Shown here piece by piece: positions 23,240 to 33,609 of a DNA stretch of 64,000 bases; positions within the stretch are counted from its first letter, which is position 1, and every line of letters starts with the position of its first letter. The stretch is from NCBI GenBank assembly GCA_964019155.1, contig OZ025239.1, positions 112,978,020 to 113,042,019 of the forward strand. Direction: 5' to 3'. A model generated the notes under the pieces. That model had not been told where the DNA came from. It did not search any database and saw only the letters and a program-made list of their open reading frames with translations. The DNA comes from Osedax fenrisi. Its lineage: Eukaryota; Annelida; Polychaeta; Sabellida; Siboglinidae. Made by a program: the position numbers and the translations under genes.

Positions 23240-23640
23240 GGGGAAAGTAACCTAACACGGACACTTTAAAAATGAATGGTATTAACATTTTATGACTCAT
23301 TATTTGTATGCAAAAATTACAATATATTAATATAATATATCTATAGATATTATTGTGATTTTAAAATGTTATTTAATCTTTTAATTCATGAATTTATCTA
23401 TTGCAATAGATAACGGGGGTGTCCGTATTTGATACCCGTATCCGAAAACGGACACCCTGTTTTATAATACGGAAACCCTAAATATTACTAGATAAACCAT
23501 ATCTTATTGATGAATCAATCAAATAAATTACAATTACATTGTTTATAATTAATTGTATGAATAATTTATTCTAATTTAATTAGTTAATAAATTATTTATT
23601 TTTATTATTTTTTAATTAATAATACAATTTAAGTATCTAA
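23240..23640 (+). repeat. Inverted-repeat arm with CGGACAC motifs (left)
   Basis: It begins GGGGAAAGTAACCTAACACG just after a TA dinucleotide. It contains a cluster of GGTGTCCGTATT / CGGACACCCTG words near 23411-23470. Its sequence through AATACAATTTAAGTATCTA (about 23637) recurs inverted at 27280-28101, which ends CTTTCCCC followed by TA. The TA at each outer end suggests a TA target duplication, as in Tc1/mariner-like elements, but no transposase is visible. Confidence 0.65.
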
Positions 23641-23649
23641 ATAATTACA

Positions 23650-23694
<45 letters not shown>

Positions 23695-23707
23695 TAATAT
23701 ATAGGAA

Positions 23708-23802
23708 TATATAGTAAATTCCATTAATATGAAATTTATTTTATTTCCATTTAGATGTGGTAGGTGAATGAAATAAACATTAAAAATAAATTAAAAACAA
23801 GT
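23708..23802 (+). repeat. Second copy of the ~90-bp module
   Basis: Matches 23148-23239 in the same orientation, following a (TA)n tract at about 23650-23690. The pair brackets the inverted-repeat arm. Confidence 0.7.
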
Positions 23803-24141
23803 ACATATTCAATGTTTTCTTACTTATTCTATTTACTATGTAGTCGTCGGGAGCACACGATAATCACAAACACACATCCCTCCATTCTTCTCCACCAGCA
23901 GTTTTATTTAGGAATTCGAGCAAGGGGAGGTTAGACCAGTCCACTATTTCATTCATCCAGTTTCTCTTTGGATGCTTCCAGTCTCTTTTGTTTACTTCGA
24001 TATCTATACAATTGTGTATACAATTTTGTATACAAAATTAATAATACACTATTTAATAAAAAATTAATAAAAAATAAAAATGTATTGCTTTGTTTTATAT
24101 TATGTATATACCTACTATATATATTATTTAAAATGAATAAA

Positions 24142-24189
<48 letters not shown>

Positions 24190-24199
24190 TGAACTGACT
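23803..24199. other. Non-coding spacer
   Basis: A mildly GC-richer patch (about 23840-23990) has no recognised feature. AT-rich sequence follows, with (TA)n at about 24142-24190. The open frame at 23968-24192 is Ile/Tyr/Asn-rich low complexity. Confidence 0.4.
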
Positions 24200-24460
24200 A
24201 TATGTGGCTCGGTTGGATAAGGCGTCAGATACACAAGTAGTAGGAAACTGGTTCAAGCTTCGTCTGTACTATTAAAATTTGTCTTAAAATAATATTTAGA
24301 AGTGATCGTATATAATTGTGTATAGATAAATGATCGGCTCTCGTCAAAACTATGGAACATGAGAGCGGCTTCGAAGGAACATTAGAGCCATATGGTTATA
24401 GCTTATAAGTGAAAACATCATCTAAGTTCCTGTATTTATAAAGTTTCACACCTAAAGTTG
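24200..24460 (+). mobile_element. tRNA-derived SINE head (putative)
   Basis: GTGGCTCGGTTGGATAAGGC starting at about 24204 matches a tRNA 5' arm and D-arm with an A-box-like TGGCTCGGTTGG. About 35 bp later GGTTCAAGCTTC (about 24250) matches a B-box (GGTTCRANNCC) with one change. The segment does not close into a good acceptor stem, so a SINE is more likely than a tRNA gene. The body after about 24270 contains GAGAGCGGCTTCGAAGGAAC and its 3' end is not defined. Confidence 0.55.
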
Positions 24461-25180
24461 TTATATTAATTTTTATTTCTAATTAAATATTTTCTATTTT
24501 TAAATGAGTTAGGAGATTTAAGCTTATTCAATTTTAAGTGATTATTCTATAAATATATTTCTAGTTCAGTAGTTAATTTATTTATTTTAGTTATGCTTTT
24601 TGTGAGGTTATGTAAATTAGTTGATGTATATAATTGGATATCATCGGTATAGACATCCTATACATTTTTTTAACTGTGTTAATCTTATAAGTTTGTCGAT
24701 ATATCCTGAAGTAATATCAGATATTGGATTTTATATAATTTATGATTAACATAGTTTGTTTAGGAATAAATAATTTTATATGAAAACGTTATCTGTATTA
24801 ATTACATTCTATGTTTTTATAATGGGTTATATATATATAAATATATAGGTTTATATATAGGTTAACAATATTCATTTCTAGCTCTCGATCTTAAGGAAAC
24901 GCTATACAAACACATATTTAAACATGACTTACTCACACCCCTTACTAAACCCGTATCGGCCGAACCTATTATCATGCTATAACAAATAATTTAATAACCG
25001 GTTATAAATGACCTCTTAACCTTAAAACAAATTAATATGAACTCAGATTATCCTTAGACAAAAATAATACGGATTGGAAATCAAAACCACTTACTCCTAC
25101 TGATAACTTACAGACTGTACTGAATCTTTCAATGAGTACATTAAGAAATATAAGAGACACGAAAAACCAACATGACCCAC
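24461..25180. other. AT-rich spacer
   Basis: No coding or RNA feature was recognised. (TA)n sequence lies at about 24828-24860. The stretch from about 25020 may be the 5' part of the retrotransposon fragment that follows. Confidence 0.4.
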
Positions 25181-26225
25181 TACAAATAATAACAGTTCGA
25201 TCACTGTCTGTCTCATTAACTGTAGATCCATTAGTTCCAACATAGATATAATCTCCCAATACAGCATCTCTATTAAATTCAACATCATCGAACTTACTGA
25301 AACCTGGCTTAACGTCCTTGATACTGTAACTCCCGCCGCCATAGAAGCCCTTAACTACCACCTTATATAAAACACCCGCTCCGACGGTCGCCGCGGTGGT
25401 GGTGTTGCCCTTCTCACGGACTCTACATGCAAGATTACATTCACCAAAGATATTACTGTGACAAATTGTGAACTATTACCCACCAAACTATTTGTTAATA
25501 ACTCAACATATTTAACTATAATTACTTGATACAGACCCCCTAATAACGATTATAATATATTTGTTAACGAACTAACATATATACTTCTCGAATACTTGTC
25601 TCGTACTACAATTCTTACTGGCGACTTTAACTTTCACTTTGACTCTGATAAACACCCCCACTCAGATTTCATTGACCTTTGTACTCAATTGAATCGTTAT
25701 CAACATAGCTGCTTCCCAACACATATACACGGTCACACACTTTACCTCATATTTACAACCTTTGACTCGTTACTAATTACTGCCTCTCCTACTAACTCAA
25801 CGCTCATTATTGATCATTATGCCATTGATTTTATCACAACACAAATACCCCTAAAGTTATTAGAAAAATAACTTATTTTCATAACCTTAAAACCATTAAC
25901 TTTGCAAAATGTTCAGTAGACATTAATGATTCCTCATATTCCACACTAACTTCAATATCATACTTTCATAATTTACTTACCTTACTCCTTAATAAGCACG
26001 TACCACTAACTAATAAACTTCTACCAACACACACAACTACACCATGGTTTTCTATTGAATTCAGAATCTAAAAACGACTTGTTAGAAAGAATAACAGAAT
26101 ATACACTAAATCTCCTACTGAATACAACCACTCCCAATTATCCCTTAACCGAAATATCTACCTTAAACTTCTAATCAATTCAAAATCCAACTACTATAAT
26201 GACAAATTCAACTGTTACAAATATA
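25181..26225 (+). pseudogene. Non-LTR retrotransposon endonuclease fragment
   Basis: The plus-strand frame shows an apurinic-like endonuclease (EEP) domain in order: VCLINCRSISSN, then IIELTETWL, then RSDGRRGGGVALL, then YRPPNND, then TGDFNFHFD with the GDFN catalytic signature, then the SDH-like region as IDHYAI. Two in-frame stops lie at 25368-25370 and 25527-25529. After a frameshift near 25850 the EN-RT linker continues (RKITYFHNL..., LLNKHVPLTNK, PWFSIEF, KSNYYNDK) to about 26220. There the match ends at an AT-rich junction before any RT motif. It is an L2/CR1-type element and dead. Minus-strand frames here are shadows. Confidence 0.85.
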
Positions 26226-26835
26226 TAGGTAACCTATATTATATGAGTAACCTATATAAGTTATATACATTTATTGAAAACAAAGACATTATTTTGATAA
26301 TATATGTTATATAATAATTGATTTATAATTCAAAATTATATATTATATTGAAAGATAAAATTATTTTAATAAATATGATTAATTATAAATAATAATAATT
26401 AATAATATATTAATAATTTATATTTTGTATATTTGATAATTTACTATATTCGTGTTGAAAATTTTAAAGTAAAGGTGGCTGATTATTTGTAGTTGAAAAA
26501 TAGTATATTATAATATTGTATATACTCTCTATAAGGGAAATTAACCGAATACGGATAGTGCCCGAATACGGACAGTACCCGAATACGGACACTCTCGGTA
26601 TCTCAGAAAATATAAAGCCTACAAAAAAAATTGTAATGAATAAACAATTTTTTTATTTTTTAATTATTCAAAATATTGCTGATATATCAAATAAACTATT
26701 TTTTTATTACGTTTTTAAATTTATGAAAACAAATGTCAACTTAAAACCTTCTCAATAATATACAAATGTATCGATATAAAACATTACAATATATTATTAA
26801 AAATTAAAGCATTTTATATATTTTATCTATCTACT
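26226..26835. other. AT-rich insert with CGGACA repeat words
   Basis: At 26532-26600 AGGGAAATTAACCGAATACG is followed by three spaced CGAATACGGACA-like words. This closely resembles the arm end at 23240. The open frame at 26516-26758 crosses this repeat and is not credible. Confidence 0.5.
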
Positions 26836-26940
26836 TTCCTTATTTAATATTATTGACAAATACCCCACCATAGACTATCTCTCGTAATCTGATGATATAT
26901 AATTACACTGTAGATTGATAGACCCTAATAATGACATAAA
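26836..26940 (+). pseudogene. Short RT fragment around the catalytic motif
   Basis: TTTAATATTATTGACAAATA...CTGATGATATATAATTACAC and onward matches, at DNA level, the RT segment on the minus strand at about 29220-29325 (KIIDKYHTIDYHSYTDDIQLH region). It therefore covers the YxDD palm motif of a sibling element, in plus orientation. Stops are present. It may be the separated continuation of the endonuclease fragment at 25181. Confidence 0.65.
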
Positions 26941-27114
26941 TGGTATAAGATCACAAATTATATAGTATAACATTTGTTTTTTTTTAGTTATACCATATAT
27001 ATATAGCTATAGCTTAATTTATAAGAACATATAGGAATATATAGAACATATACCTAATTTCTATATTTGTTATCAAATATTCATTAAGTTATAAGCATAT
27101 ATCTAGAAGTCATA
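26941..27114. other. AT-rich spacer
   Basis: No feature beyond scattered TA-rich words and a poly-T run near 26978-26986. Confidence 0.4.
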
Positions 27115-28101
27115 TAAGTTCCTAATACGGCCACTATAAATGTCTTAATACGGACAGTATCCATCGGACACCCTATAACCAATCACAGCGCAGCGTATGA
27201 ACAATTCTGATTTTCATAAAAATCGCGTGCGTTATAATATTAATACCACCAGTAAAGCTAATTCGAAAAATGTTTTTATTTAGATACTTAAATTGTATTA
27301 TTAATTAAAAAATAATAAAAATAAATAAATTATTAACTAATTAAATTATAATATATTTGTCATAAAATTAATTTTAAATAATGTAATCAAAGATTTTCCG
27401 AAGGAAAGATATAACACTTACGCGAAATCGTGTAATTCGAATTTGTATACAAAATACCCTGGTGCCACCTATAGTGGGTTACTTTTAGGAACTATGCGTT
27501 GTTTATAATGTAAATTCGTATTTAACTATACACTTTTAAAATGTTAAATAATATGCTTTAAATTAATATTTATATGATGAAAACTAAGTGTTCATTACTA
27601 ATATATAACAAACAAATATGATATGTATGTTTTAAATGCTATAAGTATATATTTAGTGAGTAAAAGCTAATTTATATTGCATGTAATTTAATAGAGCAAT
27701 GAAAACATTGTTGTATGCAAACAGAGCCGAACCTAAATCTATTTCAGTGATTTCGATACTACTGCTAGCAGCGGTTGGGGCTATTACTAAATTACGTTGC
27801 ATGCATAGGGAGTGTTATATCTTTGCTTCGCAAAATCTTTAATGTAATTGTAATTTGTCTGATTGATTCATCTAGTGGTATATAGGGTGTCCGTATTATA
27901 ACACAGGGTATCCGTATTCTGACATGGGTACCGAATACTGACACCCCCGTTATCTATGGAATTAAAAGATTAAATTTTAAAATTACAATAATATCTATAA
28001 TCATATAATATTAATATATTGTAATTTTTGAATAAAAATAATGAATCATAACAAATTAAGACTATGTATTGTTAAAGTTTCCGTATTAGGTTACTTTCCC
28101 C
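27115..28101 (-). repeat. Inverted-repeat arm with CGGACAC motifs (right), split by a MITE
   Basis: From 27280 to 28101, once the hAT MITE is removed, the sequence is the reverse complement of 23240-23640. It ends GGTTACTTTCCCC before TA at 28102. At 27115-27180 a further left-end-like stretch (AAGTTCCTAATACGGCCACT, ATACGGACAGTATCC) suggests this is its own element of about 0.5 kb (MITE excluded) with imperfect inverted ends. A phrase typical of repeat interiors (CCAATCACAGCGCAGCG) lies at about 27178. Confidence 0.6.
27388..27840 (-). mobile_element. hAT-type MITE, copy B (best preserved)
   Basis: The 453-bp element is flanked by a perfect 8-bp target duplication AATGTAAT (27380-27387 and 27841-27848). 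The ends are inverted repeats of about 30 bp: CAAAGATTTTCCGAAGGAAA then GATATAACACT on the left, and its inverse AGTGTTATATCTTTGCTTCG then CAAAATCTTT on the right. The interior matches copy A in reverse. The pre-insertion site can be read from the uninterrupted arm at about 23500-23545, which has the matching sequence without the element. Confidence 0.9.
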
Positions 28102-28637
28102 TATATAGAGAATATCTATATATGTCTGTAATGGCTCATAGTATAATTGCATATGAAATAAACACTGGTACATTAAAAGATTCATCGTTGGCATTATTAA
28201 ATATCATTACATTTCAACACATTTATTCTATAGCATCTATTGAAGAACACGTTATAAGGTATACATGTTTAAGATGTCTTTTTAAAAGGGGTATCCCACA
28301 ACCAGTATTTCCGGAAATAATGTCCGGAAATGTTTGCTAGAAAGTTATTTCTAACAAGTTAACTAACATTTTAGTTTCCTATTACCTGTTACCTAATTGG
28401 TTTAGGCACTTCCATCAACTTCTTTATTGAAGTTTTCATACGTGCTTTTCAATGTATTTATTGACAAAAAAATTATCTTTTGACATTTTACAGTTGAGTC
28501 AATTGATCGGATATGGTGAGATAGATTATTCTAGATTTGGAGCATGGACGGATAAATATTTATGTTGGGCAGATGTTAAATATGATAGAACTGGAGTTTT
28601 TAATTTGAATTTTTTATTTTTATTTGTTCGTAAATAG
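28041..28637. other. Low-confidence open frames, probably repeat
   Basis: Frames at 28041-28340 and 28452-28637 are open for 61-99 codons. The first begins inside a transposon end and finishes inside the 50-bp inverted repeat, and neither shows a known motif. I treat both as chance. One phrase (LLNIITFQHIYSIASIEEHV) has coding-like composition, so a decayed gene is not excluded. Confidence 0.3.
28312..28361 (+). repeat. 50-bp inverted repeat, left member
   Basis: CCGGAAATAATGTCCGGAAA then TGTTTGCTAGAAAGTTATTTCTAACAAGTT pairs with 29631-29680 in inverse orientation, with 2-3 differences. The pair brackets about 1.27 kb that includes an RT fragment. Confidence 0.8.
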
Positions 28638-28639
28638 TT

Positions 28640-29580
28640 ATGTTTGGAGTTAGTAAGTTCGCGAGATAGTCAGGTGTGTTATGGTGAGTAGCTACATGTA
28701 TGGTGAGTGAAATTTTATAAATTATACGAGATTTTATTGGAAGCCAATGTAATTTGGTTCTTAGAGGAGATATATATGTTTTCTGGAATGTTAAGCTATG
28801 TTGAATATAAATGAGTTTTGAAGGAGTTGGATTATATTTATTATAGATTGTGAGGAAGCATAGAGACAGTAATTACAGTAATCAAGGCGGGGTAGAATGA
28901 GGGAAGTAGCGAGAAGTTTTGCAGTATTCATATTAATGAAGGGTCTTATTGTTCGTAAGTTGTGTAGTATGTAGTTAATTGACTGTGGTAGTGATTTAGT
29001 ATGAATGTGGAATTGTAGTGTTGGGTCTATTAATATACCAATATGTTTTACTTTATTAGCATAAGAAATACTCAAATTGTTAATGGTAATTTGTGGTGGA
29101 AGGAATATAGTAGTAGATGTTTTAATATTCATTCGTGATTCATTTTTAAGATAGTTTAGTGATAAGGAGTTGTTGGTGAGCCAGTTATGTATATCAGTAA
29201 TACAGTTGTTAAGTAAAGGTATTGCATTATTAGGGTATAGTAATCTACAGTGTAATTGTATGTCATCTGTATACGAGTGATAGTCTATAGTGTGGTATTT
29301 GTCAATAATTTTAAATAAGGGAAGTAGATAGATATTGAACAGGAGTGTAACATGGACAGATCCTTGAGGTACTCCATGAGTAACTTTACAAGGTTTAGAA
29401 ATTAGTGAATTTATGCTAATTTGGTATAAACGATCAGTTATGTATTAATGAACGAATCGAGTGCAGTAGGTTCCGAGATTCAAATATTCCGATAGAGGAT
29501 AGTCGATTTATAAGGATATTATGGTCAAGGGTATTGAAGGCAGCTGATAAATCAAGGAGAATGTAGTGAGTTACCCTCTT
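28640..29580 (-). pseudogene. L2/CR1-like reverse transcriptase C-terminal fragment
   Basis: On the minus strand the order is LLDLSAAFNTLDHNIL, then THGVPQGSV, then SYTDDIQLH (palm motif with YTDD). The thumb and C-terminal region follow: VKHIGILIDPTLQFHIHTKS, RPFINMNTAKLLATSLILPR-LDYCN, then a frame-changed LHWLPIKSRIIYKI and TPDYLANLL. These are signature blocks of L2/CR1-type RTs. Stops and frameshifts separate the blocks (for example after the first and within PQGSV-LL). The 5' part and endonuclease are missing. Confidence 0.85.
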
Positions 29581-29630
29581 ACTTTCCGACAAATTTCCGG
29601 AAATATAGTAACTTTAAAGGGGGTCCCTGA

Positions 29631-29680
29631 AACTTGTTAGAAAATCACTTTCTAGCAAACATTTCCGGAAATTATTTCCG
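29631..29680 (-). repeat. 50-bp inverted repeat, right member
   Basis: AACTTGTTAGAAAATCACTT then TCTAGCAAACATTTCCGGAA continues to TTATTTCCG, the inverse of 28312-28361. A further ATTTCCGGAAATA word lies just inside at about 29589. Confidence 0.8.
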
Positions 29681-29720
29681 TATAATGTACCTTGAAATGA
29701 ACTATAAAATTCGACATCGA

Positions 29721-29764
<44 letters not shown>

Positions 29765-29792
29765 TATATAATATTATATAATATATATATAT

Positions 29793-29866
<74 letters not shown>

Positions 29867-30289
29867 CTATATAATTTATATCTATATATTTATACATATT
29901 GTATAGGTAATTTTATATAATTATAATGTATTTGTATCTACTAAGATGTATCTACTAAGAAAATTCTGTATTTGTAATTGTATCTACTGTGATTTTTTTT
30001 AAGTAATTGTAATCTTATCAATTATAAGAAAAAAGTATGTAATTGTAATTGTATCTATTATACATTTGTTGATTATCGTGCTCAGCTCTGATCATGTAAT
30101 ATTTACCGTGAAACTATAGATGAATTGATGTCATCATTTTAAAGAAAACAGAATGGAGAGAGGATATGTTTTCATCTCATTATATCTACCATTTATTAAT
30201 ATTACCTAATAAAATCATATGTACTTTAAATATACCTTTTATGTAGACCTATTTATTTAAATAATATCTAATAATTTATAATTAGTTAT

Positions 30290-30337
<48 letters not shown>

Positions 30338-30764
30338 TTATATATATATTATATATATATATATTAAATTATATATTATAAATAATTGAACCCCCTTATG
30401 AAATATACCTTCCTGCGGCAATAGTTCCATGTAAGTATTGTTCATCTGCATATATATATATATTTACTGTCGAGGTTGATATTTGTCTAGTAATACATAT
30501 GTCGCTCACATATTCACTGGTTAATTCCGATAGGAAGCATACTTGTTTTGAGCATGTGCACGCCCGATCCGACATCATCTTGATTATGTTGTCCCGGATT
30601 ACAGTAATATCCTCATAATAACAACATACTAGCATAAATAATGTTTACATTGTGTTATTATGCTTCTATGATGTTGTCATTAAAAGTCTATTATAATACT
30701 TTTATTTTACTTTTTTTGGTTTATGGACTGCAAGTGCGTGAGCAATCGGCCGTCCATGGGAGAG
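29681..30764. other. TA microsatellites and spacer
   Basis: Long (TA)n-type tracts lie at about 29724-29874 and 30302-30364, and a short CA tract at 30290-30302. The minus-strand frame at 29652-29897 is a TA artefact. A GC-richer patch at 30396-30635 (minus frame of 79 codons) has no recognised motif. At 30655-30720 the sequence resembles 32300-32345 (CATTAAAAGT.TATTAT), so the RT pseudogene that follows sits between related repeats. Confidence 0.45.
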
Positions 30765-32285
30765 AAATTATTGAGTGGGAGGGAAGGCAAGGGAGAAGTA
30801 ATGAGTCTTGAGGTGGCGTTTAAAGGAGGGAGTTGATGAGTTTATTCGTAGGTGTTTGGGTAGGGAGTTCCAATGGTAAGGGGCAGAGAGGGCAAATGAG
30901 CGTATATTTGAAGAATGGAGTTTGTGAAAATGGGGAGTGGTAAGGATAAAGGTGTTGGAGGAACGGGTCTGGAGTGTAGTGATGGGTGTTTGTAGATGTA
31001 GGAGGGAGGCAAGGTAGTCATGGGAATTGTGGTAAATAGATTTGTGGATGGTTAGGGATAGTTTGTACTTTATACGATAGGGGACTGGCAGCCAGTGTAG
31101 TTGTTTTAGGAGAGGAGTAATGGAGTCAGGGGAACGTCGGGGAAGTAAATGGACGCAGCGAACTACAGCATTTTGGAGTCGCTATAGTTTGATGAGTTTG
31201 TAGTCCGGGAGGTTAAAGAGTAGGGAATTGCAATAGTCGAATAGGGGGATGATGTAGGAAGAGGCAATGGTAATAGCGATAGGGAGGGGAATGGAGCGTC
31301 TGATTAAGTTGCGGCAGTGTAGGTGGTAGTGGATGAATGTATGCATGTGTATAAGATGATAGTCAAGGGAAAGGGTGGTATCAATATGGAAGCCAAGGTT
31401 TCGGACATGTTGAGAGTAGGGGAGTATGGTATTGTCGAGTGAGATGGGGGGTGGTTCAGAGAGAGTGGAGGAACGTATTGGTAAGTGGAGAAAGATAGCT
31501 TCCGTTTTTGAGGTAAGTCATTGTGTATGGACTTGGTACAGGAAGAGAGTCGTTCAGAGGCATAAGTAGGGGAGTCTGTGCAGTTTAGATATAGTTGAAG
31601 GTCTTCTGCGTAAGTATGGAAGGAGATGTCTGGGTAGTCAGTGAAGATGTCAAACATGGGGAGGAGGTAAATATTGAAGAGGAGTGGGCCGAGGACAGAG
31701 CCCTGGGGGACACCATGAGTTATGGAGTTGGAGGGGGACGAGTATGTGTTAATCCTGACTGAGAAAGAGCGGTTGGTAATGTAGGAGGTGAACCAGTTGA
31801 GGGCAATACCTTTGATGCCGATGGCGGAGAGTCTGTATATGAGGACATTGTGGTCAAGGGTGTCGAAAGCGAAGGACATATCAAAGAGGACGAGTATGGT
31901 GCCACGGTTGTTGTTAAGGCAAGAGAGTATGTCGGAGGTAATGAGGGTTAGGGCGGATTCAGTAGATTTGTGGAGGTAGGCGCTTTGGAATATGTTGGGG
32001 GATGTTGTTGGCTGTGAGGTAGGTGATGAGTTGGGAGGAGACAACACGTTCGAGGAATTTGGAGTGGATTGAGAGGTTGGAGATGGGTCGGTAGTTAGAG
32101 GAATTCAGGGAGTCAAGATTAGGCTTTTTAATGATGGGGATGATGGCAGCTACTTTGAAATTAGGAGGGACGGAGCCGGATGAAAGTGAAGTGCAGATGA
32201 TTTTGTGGAGAGGTGAAGCAACGGTGTGGGTAATTTGTTTGAGTATAGGGAGGGGAATAGGATCAAGGGATGAGGTTGAGGAAAA
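30765..32285 (-). pseudogene. L2/CR1-like reverse transcriptase, nearly full RT domain
   Basis: Minus strand, in order: LDPIPLPILKQITHTVA, VAAIIPIIKKPNLDSLNSSN-YRPISNLS, then after a frameshift near 32010 FQSAYLHKSTESALTLITSD. Next come LFDMSFAFDTLDHNVL, HGVPQGSVLGPLLFNIYLLP and HTYAEDLQLYLN. After more frame changes comes the C-terminal RSFALSAPYHWNSLPKHLRI ... FKRHLKTHYFSLAF just before the end. The palm motif is YAED where YADD is usual, so a catalytic Asp is replaced. It is 5'-truncated at about 32285 (no endonuclease). It is much less AT-rich than the other RT copies, so probably a younger insertion. Frames on the plus strand here are shadows. Confidence 0.9.
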
Positions 32286-32790
32286 TATAATACAAATATA
32301 AAAAATAATGCTATTATTTTGCCATTAAAAGTATATTATGCTGATATTATAATTGTCAATTATATTATGCTTCTATTATGTTTCTTTTATAATAATAGTA
32401 ACGTAATATCAGCATAATAGAATTACAAATTAATAGTAACATAATAGATAATAATATAATTATAATAGCACCATGCTATTGTGCTGCTGTTATGTTGCCA
32501 TTTAAATAATATTATGCTATTATCATGCTGCTATTAATATTAAAAGCAATTATGCAGCTATTATATAGCTATTATGATAATAGCAACATAATAGCAACAT
32601 AATATACTTTTAAAATATATAGCAGCATAATAATAGCATAATAGACATTAAATAGCATGACAAATTAATAGCAGCATAATATAAATTTAATGGCAACATA
32701 ATAGCATCATAATAGCACAATATAAACAGTTTAGGCTATTATATATGCTATTATGTTGCTATTATGAGGCTATTACTGTTTGCTGGGATT
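32286..32790. repeat. Degenerate ATAATAGCA/TGCTATTAT repeat field
   Basis: Words such as AGCAACATAATAGC, ATAATAGCAGCATAATA and the inverse GCTATTATGTTGCTATTATG recur many times on both strands. The first half is dominated by TATTATGCT and the second by AGCATAATA, giving overall inverted symmetry around 32450-32560. Confidence 0.75.
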
Positions 32791-33392
32791 TATTATCCTA
32801 ATCCCCCTTTCATAGTAGCCCACGTGTTAACGTTGTAACCAGGGAGTGTAAGAATGTATGAGGGTTAGTGATCTTATTGTGATATACCAAGACCTCATAT
32901 AACCTCGGAGGTTATAGGAGGTCTTAGGTATACGAAAGCCAAACACTCCTAACTTAGGAGTCATAAGTAGCTATAACTTAAGTTAAGGTGAGGTAAGGTA
33001 AGGTAATGTGAATATTCACTAAGTATAGGATGTATGACGCATCGCTATCTATGTATTGATACCATCAGCATATATGTGCTATGCTATAACCGAGGTTATA
33101 ACCTCGTACACTGTACGACATACAGTGTATATGTAGAGCCGTAAGATGAACGTCGTACTGACCCCAATGGGGTCCCCACATATATTGAATATTCACACTC
33201 AACTGACGATGTTCCAAGAAAGTAGTTCCCAGATCATGTTTAAATGTACAGATCGTGGGTCTTGTATTGTTGACCTGGCACCTTGGATTTTGTTATTAAT
33301 AAATTAATATTTTAATATATCATGATATATAATACATTATCTTAACATTTATAATCAGTAGATTAATATATACACGCTCAGTGAGCGTCGCT
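32791..33392. other. Spacer with hairpins upstream of PPWD1
   Basis: An imperfect hairpin GACCTCATATAACCTC / GGAGGTTATAGGAGGTC lies at about 32889-32921. A short GGTAA tandem (GAGGTAAGGTAAGGTAA) lies at about 32990-33006. Inverted words around AACCTCGTACACTGTACGAC lie at about 33100-33130. No coding sequence was recognised. Confidence 0.45.
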
Positions 33393-33530
33393 CACTCCGA
33401 GATTTAATTCAGATAAAAAACAGGTGAAACCAAAATAAATCAATGATAGCATTGAAAATAGCACTCCGAGATTTAATTCAGATAAAAAACCAGTGAAACC
33501 AAAATAAATCAATGATAGCATTGAAAATAG
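33393..33530 (+). repeat. Two tandem copies of a 69-bp unit
   Basis: CACTCCGAGATTTAATTCAG...ATAGCATTGAAAATAG occurs at 33393-33461 and 33462-33530, and breaks off at the start of a third. The two differ at about one or two bases, so the duplication is recent. Confidence 0.9.
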
Positions 33531-33558
33531 CACTACATATCAATCTGTAATATAAATA

Positions 33559-33609
<51 letters not shown>

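Noticed and set aside
24200..24275. Functional tRNA gene
   Set aside because: A- and B-box-like elements are present, but no matching acceptor stem or clear anticodon arm could be paired, so a SINE head is preferred.
25032..25361. Minus-strand frames of 81-109 codons
   Set aside because: They lie antisense to a clear plus-strand endonuclease domain (LTETWL, RRGGGVALL).
29652..29897. Ile/Tyr-rich minus-strand frame of 81 codons
   Set aside because: It is a translation of a (TA)n microsatellite.
31788..31979. Plus-strand 63-codon frame
   Set aside because: Antisense shadow of the RT pseudogene.
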